64,000 bases of DNA, from the NCBI GenBank assembly GCA_037176845.1, contig JAYKXP010000017.1, positions 434,001 to 498,000 on the forward strand. The letters run 5' to 3'. The position numbers were made by a program, and so were the translations under genes. Positions 59,139-64,000 of the stretch are shown piece after piece. The stretch comes from Paramarasmius palmivorus. Its lineage: Eukaryota; Basidiomycota; Agaricomycetes; Agaricales; Marasmiaceae. Numbering within the stretch: position 1 is the stretch's first letter; every line of letters begins with the position of its first letter. Under the pieces are notes generated by a model. The model saw nothing but the letters and a program-made list of their open reading frames with translations, did no database searches and had not been told where the DNA came from.

Positions 59139-60290
59139 CTAGTACGATGGCAAAACGAGATCATCGTCTTCCAAAAGGCGATCATTGCCGTGATACCACA
59201 CCCACTCCGTGCAATGGTCATCCTCGCACTGCATCCATACGGGTCCGTACTGTAAGACTGTACGGCGACGCTCCTCTTTGGTGGGGCGTCGTGGGTCGTG
59301 ATCAGGGTAGTACTGCGAGGCTTCTTCGTGCAGATTATCAAGAAATTGGCGAAGCCCTCGAGAGTAACCCTTCAGTGATTGATAGCTGGCTTCGACCGTG
59401 TTCTTGTCGGCTTTGCGTTTATTGACAACACTGCATGTCGCATCACTTTAGCTTGAATTTTTATACTAGCGCGGGATTTTGGCTTACATCTCATTGTGGC
59501 GTTTGAGGCCCTCATGGATTTCAAGTGCGCGTACGGCAACGGACTTGAGATCGAGCCAGTCGTTTTTCGACACCAAGTCAGCAACGTCGTAGGGTTCGAG
59601 CTTTGAGGTATATCAGAATGTGGTGCACAAAAAAACGCAATAGAAGAACGTACGCAATACGTGAGACACGCGTCATCTACATTTACACCGAAGGACCATA
59701 GATGCTCGCCTTTCCAGATGATCTCGTTTACAGAAGGATCGTCTGGTGACACGCGTGTGTACTCGCGTTTCCTGATCAAAACGCTTTCATTCCATCGAGA
59801 CTCTAGGTCCGCTGTCCAGACCAAGTCGATTCGGAGCGTTTGAGCTCTTAGTTCGGCAAGTCGCTTGACGTCCGAGTAGGAATACAATTTCATTGGTACG
59901 TCGAAGTCTTTGCCAGTAGGACGGACAGGGCGAATTTCGTGAGGTAAGGTACAAAGCTCATCCGATTTGAGCTGGGGTTTCGTGAGCTTTGTTGCATGAG
60001 TTTTGGCGATAGTCTGTAGAGTGTCAGACGGATGTTTTGAATCAACACGATTCGCGACTCACTCGCTCGCCCTCTCTGTGTACATAGGAAGTCGGACCCC
60101 GCCATTGATTGTTGGTCACGTATTTCTGCCACTCCTCTTTCCTCTCCGCTTCCTCCTGTTTCTTTCGCTCCTTCTCGCGTTTATCCTTCTCTTTCGCTTC
60201 CTTATTCTCCCTCTTCCTTCTTTCTACTCCTTCCCGTTGGGCGTTTTTCGACGGACTTGTAACCTTGCGTGGCGAAGGGACTTTCGGCAT
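59139..60290 (-). CDS. XPA-like-domain family member 4 (complete)
   Basis: Exons 60063-60290, 59654-60013, 59488-59600 and 59139-59430 join in frame to 330 residues. The N-terminus (MPKVPSPRKVTSPSKNAQRE) leads to a strongly charged helix (KEAKEKDKREKERKKQEEAE) and WQKYVTNNQWRG. The XPA-like part is TIAKTHATKLTKPQLKSDEL, CTLPHEIRP, MKLYSYSDVKRLAELRAQTL. Then come NEIIWKGEHLWSFGVNVDDA-CLTYC, LEPYDVADL...LDLKSVAVRALEIHEGLKRHNE in the 113-base exon, and RRRTVLQYGPVWMQC...WVWYHGNDRLLEDDDLV. WFHG is WYHG here. Strong similarity to member 5 shows recent tandem duplication. Confidence 0.82.
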
Positions 60291-60990
60291 GCCAATTCGG
60301 TTCGAATGAAGGGTTGCAAGGCAAAAACGAGATGAGGTGGGGGTTTATATCCATTTCGAAGCTCCAAAGCCCGTTCCCAAAAAAAAAATGAAGCAGCGCG
60401 GATCAGACTGAGACTCAGAATCTCTACTGTCTCTCGTTTTCTCACGCCGCCTGACTCGATTAGGCCTGTAACCGACCTGTCTGTGACGATGGCAAGCATG
60501 TACATGCTTGCCATCGTCACAGAGGGAGCAGTTACAGGTCTATGACTCGATAGTCGAATCGATGGATGGAGCCGTCAGAGTAAAAATGAGGGACATCCGT
60601 GCTTAGCGGAACCCCAAAATTCGTGATCATGGTCGCTACCTAGCCAGCGACGTATGACCATACGGAGTCAACAGTCCCTCGATTCCGACTAGGTATGCTG
60701 GAAAATGCGACAAATAATATGAACTGAGTCACTCGAATAACCTACGATGACGCAGTCCCCGTTCTGCGGGATATTCATACATAGAGCAGAAGTGCCACAC
60801 CTCGGACCTCCGAGTCCACCTTCCCTATCAAATCGAGAACAATTTTAGCCAGACGTCTTAACAATTCGCAGCAAATGCTTTCAGATGAGAATTTAGCATG
60901 CAGTTTCTGAAGTGTATATTGTCCGCGGAATGATCGTCAACGAGTCATCCAGATGATGACGGTCGTCGCTGACCGGTACCTTCCGCCACA
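60291..60990. other. Intergenic stretch with a large palindrome
   Basis: No gene seen. It contains the palindromic element at 60461-60542. The rest is the promoter of member 4 and the 3' flank of member 5. Confidence 0.5.
60461..60542. repeat. Long palindrome: perfect 44-base core with matching outer arms
   Basis: Positions 60480-60523 form a perfect palindrome centred between 60501 and 60502. After a 7-base mismatch on each side, 60465-60472 (CCTGTAAC) pairs exactly with 60531-60538 (GTTACAGG), and pairing continues with one mismatch to 60461/60542. A single arm occurs at 5174-5216. It would extrude as a cruciform or form an RNA hairpin if transcribed. Confidence 0.85.
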
Positions 60991-62174
60991 TCAGAGAGTC
61001 AGATCAACCTCCTCCAAAAGCTGACCACTGCCATGGAACCACATCCAATCCGAGCCATAGTCATCCATGCACTGCTTCCAAACCGGCCCGTATTGCAAGA
61101 CTGTGCGCTGACGCTGTTCTTTGGTGGGTCGTGGTGCAGGGCGACCCGTGTCGTACATCCAAGAATCCTCGTTCCAGTCGTTGAGCATCTTTTCAAGATC
61201 ACGAGAGTACGGCTTTAGTGGCTGGCAGTCATGGTATCCGACAGCGTAGTACTTGTCTTCGATAGCTTTCTGGTCAGCCTTGCGTTTGTTGATTATCCTG
61301 TGATCTGTGGTTAGATCAAACCCGAACATGCGAGTTACAACAAGTAACCTACATTTGGTTGTGACGTTTGAGGCCTCCATGGATTTCAAGCGCACGGATA
61401 GCTACTGACTGAAGATCAAGCCAGCCATGCTTTGACACCAGATCGGATACGTCTTGAGGCTCAAGCTTGAAGAGAGTGTGATTAGTATACGCCTGACAGC
61501 AACTCAGTGATGAAACATACACAATATGTGAGGCATGCATCTTGTACATTGACTGCAAAATACCAGAGGTCTTCGCCTTCCCAGATGATCTCGTTCGGGG
61601 CGGGATCGTCTGGAGCGATGCTTATGTAGTCATGCTTGATGACGAGACCAACTTTGTTGAACCGAGATTTGAGGTCTGCCGTCCAAACTAGTTCTACGCC
61701 TAGCTCTTGAGCTCTGAGCTTTGCCAGTTGAAGAACTTCAGAAAGGGAATACAGCTTCATTTGAACATCGAAGGTTTTACCGCGAGGACGAATGAGCCTA
61801 ATTTCGCAAGGCAGAGTGTCGAGTTCATCTGGTTTGAGCTGGGGTGTCGTGAGCTTCCTTGCTCTTCCTTTGGAGATGGTCTGTAACTCGTGGAATCGGT
61901 CCCTGAACGACATCAAAATCAGGGTGCTCACTCTCGTATACTTTGGGTGGATAGTGCTACCCGACCGTTGATGCTCATCGACGTATTTCTCCCATGCCTC
62001 CTTTCGTTGGGCCTTCTCCTGCCTTTGCTCTGCTTTCCTACACTTTTCCGCTTCTTTCTGCTGCCGCTTCGCCTCTCTTTCCTTCCGCCGCTGCTCTACC
62101 TGCTCCTGTCGAGCCGCCTTTGACGGACTGTGCGTAGCTTTGCGCCTGGGGCGCTTGGAAGGGCTCTTGGGCAT
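60991..62174 (-). CDS. XPA-like-domain family member 5 (complete)
   Basis: Exons 61932-62174, 61521-61880, 61353-61465 and 60991-61297 join in frame to 340 residues. Start MPKSPSKRPRRKATHSPSKA, then a long charged helix (RRKEREAKRQQKEAEKCRKA) and WEKYVDEHQRSGSTIHP. The XPA-like part is TISKGRARKLTTPQLKPDEL, DTLPCEIRLIRP, MKLYSLSEVLQLAKLRAQEL. Then NEIIWEGEDLWYFAVNVQDA-CLTYC, LEPQDVSDL...LDLQSVAIRALEIHGGLKRHNQ in the 113-base exon, and QRTVLQYGPVWKQCMDDYGS-DWMWFHGSGQLLEEVDLTL. Intron 1 is 51 bases, a multiple of three without a stop, so its retention would add 17 residues without breaking the frame. Confidence 0.82.
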
Positions 62175-63030
62175 GTCGACCTGGTTCTTCGGAGAGATGG
62201 TCGGGGTGTTTCATGGTATGGAGACTGTTCGATCGAACCAGATCGAACTAGCTCCCGCGGCAAGGTTTAGTTCCCGAATTGCTGAACAGATGCCAAAGAG
62301 TAGAGTTTCATAAGCGTGAGGTATTGTCTCGAATTCGTTGGCTCGGTTTGCAAGTTTCCAGTGCTCCCAGATTTGCATGGAACGTGCACGTGGCACATTG
62401 GCACAAACCATTTCTCACGCCATTTCAAACAGGGACGCCACAGATCTCACGACGATTTCTATCATCCTTCATGTTGACATTTTCCGTGGAGTAGAAGAAG
62501 CATTGGTTGTGATCTGGAAGAATGAGACGCGTCTTTGAAAGAAATTTTGTAGCCCACAACGCGGGTGTCACGGTGGCGTGAACCTTTGGACCTTTCTCGC
62601 GCATAACATATATCGGACATGTTTTGGGGACTATCTTGGCCTGTAGCGCACCATTTCCCATGATTTTGGTGTCGATTCTGAGGTTTTCCTGGAGGGAGAT
62701 TTCACCTGTGATAGTTCCAAAAGCTCAATGTTACTATTTCTTACAATTTATATTTTCTACATATTCCGTGGCGGACAGCTGTCAGAGGGCCCCCTATCAT
62801 GTAACCAAGGTCCAAGATTCGAATCGGACCCCTCGCATAAGGCATTCTAGAAGGTACTCTAGTCAGAGCGGAGGCGGTGTACTGACAGATGAGAGAAGGT
62901 TATGCATACAGATGTATCCCTCGCAGATATAATACATGCTATCGTAAAAGTACAACTTCTGCCGAGCAACTATTACAAGGCCATACTGGCTTTCCTAAGT
63001 CATTCCTCATCCATACAGCATTTCCGTGCG
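62175..63030. other. Intergenic stretch between members 5 and 6
   Basis: On -, 62425-62661 is an open frame (MGNGALQAKIVPKTCPIYVM ... ATVTPALWATKFLSKTRLIL) that reads like protein but has no recognised family and no clear partner exons; it may be a gene fragment. Otherwise nothing is seen. Confidence 0.4.
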
Positions 63031-64000
63031 TTAAAGATTCAGATCTTTCTCCTCCAAAGGAAGGCGATTTCCATGAAACCACACCCACTCCGCACGTTCT
63101 TCATCAGGTCGCTTGAAGACTGGCCCATACTGCAAGACCCTACGCTGACGCAATTCGGAGGATGTTAGTTCTAGTGCGTCGTCTAGGTCTTCTGACCATT
63201 GCTTTTTGCAACGAGGCAGAAAGTCGCGAAGTTTCTTGGAGTAATTCTCTAGTGGTTTCCCATCATAGCTCGAGGTTTCAATGAGTTTCTCAATAGACTC
63301 GATGTCAGCCTTTCGTTTAGCGATTATCCTGGGAATCGATCGTTCAGGCGACGGTGGGAACAAGCTGAGAACACGAAAAAGACTCACATCTCATTATGTC
63401 GCTGAAGGCCTCCGTGAATCTCAAGAGCGCGCACGGCCACGGACTGTAGATCGAACCAATCGTACTCAGACTTGAGGTCAGAGATGTCACCAGGGTGTAG
63501 CTGGAATAAACAATGTTAGCAATGGTGTTGAAGATGCTCAGTGAAGGAAATGCCGCAGCAACACAACACTTACACAATACGTGAGGCACGCATCCTTGGC
63601 ATTGACGGCGTAGCCCCACAAATGCTCTCCCTTCCAGAGGATTTGATCTGGAGAGGGATCTTCCGGGGACGCGTTGGCCGGTGGCGTGTACTTGTGCTTC
63701 ACAACCAAACCAAGTTTGCTGTACCGTGAGACTCCAGGGGACGCAAACTGTAGCTCTACGCCGAGCATCGTAGCTCTCAGCTTGGCAAGATCGTAGACAG
63801 CTCCAAGGGCGTACAGCTTCATTGGTCGTTCGAAATCCTCTCCTTCAAGGGCAGGAAGCAAGTGAAACTCGTGCGGAAGAGTATTGACCTCCTCCGACTT
63901 TAATTGTGGTTTGGTCAGCTTCATCGCATTCCCTTTGTTTATGGTCTGTATGAAGCCTTGTAATCAGTGCAAATACAAACGAGAGGAGTGGAATAACGAC
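63031..64000 (-). CDS. XPA-like-domain family member 6 (first exon beyond the window edge)
   Basis: Visible exons are 63574-63945, 63388-63500 and 63031-63328, joined in phase. The Lys-rich first exon lies beyond 64000 or within its last bases. The XPA-like part is TINKGNAMKLTKPQLKSEEV, NTLPHEFHLLP, MKLYALGAVYDLAKLRATML. Then VVKHKYTPPANASPEDPSPD, QILWKGEHLWGYAVNAKDA-CLTYC, LHPGDISDL...FDLQSVAVRALEIHGGLQRHNE in the 113-base exon, and QRRVLQYGPVFKRPDEERAE-WVWFHGNRLPLEEKDLNL. The cluster probably continues outside the window. Confidence 0.78.

Noticed and set aside
62790..62835. tRNA-like T-arm (GGTCC AAGATTCGAATC GGACC)
   Set aside because: The stem is too short for the loop, and no D-arm, anticodon arm or acceptor stem can be paired around it.
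1..64000. CRISPR arrays, rRNA genes, bacterial insertion sequences
   Set aside because: No spaced direct-repeat arrays, rRNA signatures or transposase frames were seen. The window is eukaryotic.

Overview
This window looks like nuclear DNA of a mushroom-forming basidiomycete (Agaricomycetes). Genes are densely packed on both strands and broken by many short introns of about 45-70 bases with GT..AG (occasionally GC..AG) ends. Several families typical of this group are present: a NACHT-type NLR, a DUF6593-like protein, a serine-rich cupredoxin protein, and multi-copy fungal genes carrying an XPA-like DNA-binding region. All exon joins below were worked out by eye from reading frame and splice-site consensus.

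Left part (1-9.7 kb): a zone of segmental duplication. A medium-chain dehydrogenase gene occurs twice (1-522, cut by the edge, and 6880-8349), flanking an NLR gene (1987-5021), an orphan acidic protein gene (5384-6187) and a collapsed remnant of a second NLR copy (about 6370-6800). An MPP6-like exosome cofactor gene follows at 8846-9679.

Middle part (9.7-46.6 kb): mostly conserved housekeeping genes. These are a DUF6593-like gene, SOG2 (RAM signalling), a JMJD5/KDM8-like JmjC oxygenase, MOT1 (TBP-removing Snf2 ATPase), a Ser/Thr-rich single-pass membrane protein, a flavin monooxygenase, a tandem cupredoxin protein, a RAD51D-like recombinase, PDCD5, PAN2, an AhpC/Prx5-type peroxiredoxin ending in a peroxisomal-type tail, and an MFS transporter. 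Between them lie long gene-poor stretches (31.0-34.5 kb and 40.9-43.5 kb) with inverted-repeat elements and gene fragments.

Right part (46.9-64 kb): an accessory cluster. Six members of one fast-evolving gene family are found here: one complete on +, one shortened on +, three complete on - and a fourth on - cut by the right edge. Each has a lysine-rich N-terminus, an XPA-like region (I-x-K-x-x-A-x-K-L ... MKLYS) and two further conserved modules I do not recognise (IIWxGEHLW...DACLTYC and QYGPV...WFHG). Between them sit two paralogous genes for 123-124-residue single-pass membrane proteins, with decayed flanking sequence duplicated alongside them. This cluster is the best candidate for an undescribed system. 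The sequence does not show what it does; a role in DNA binding or genome defence is only inferred from the XPA resemblance and the expansion.
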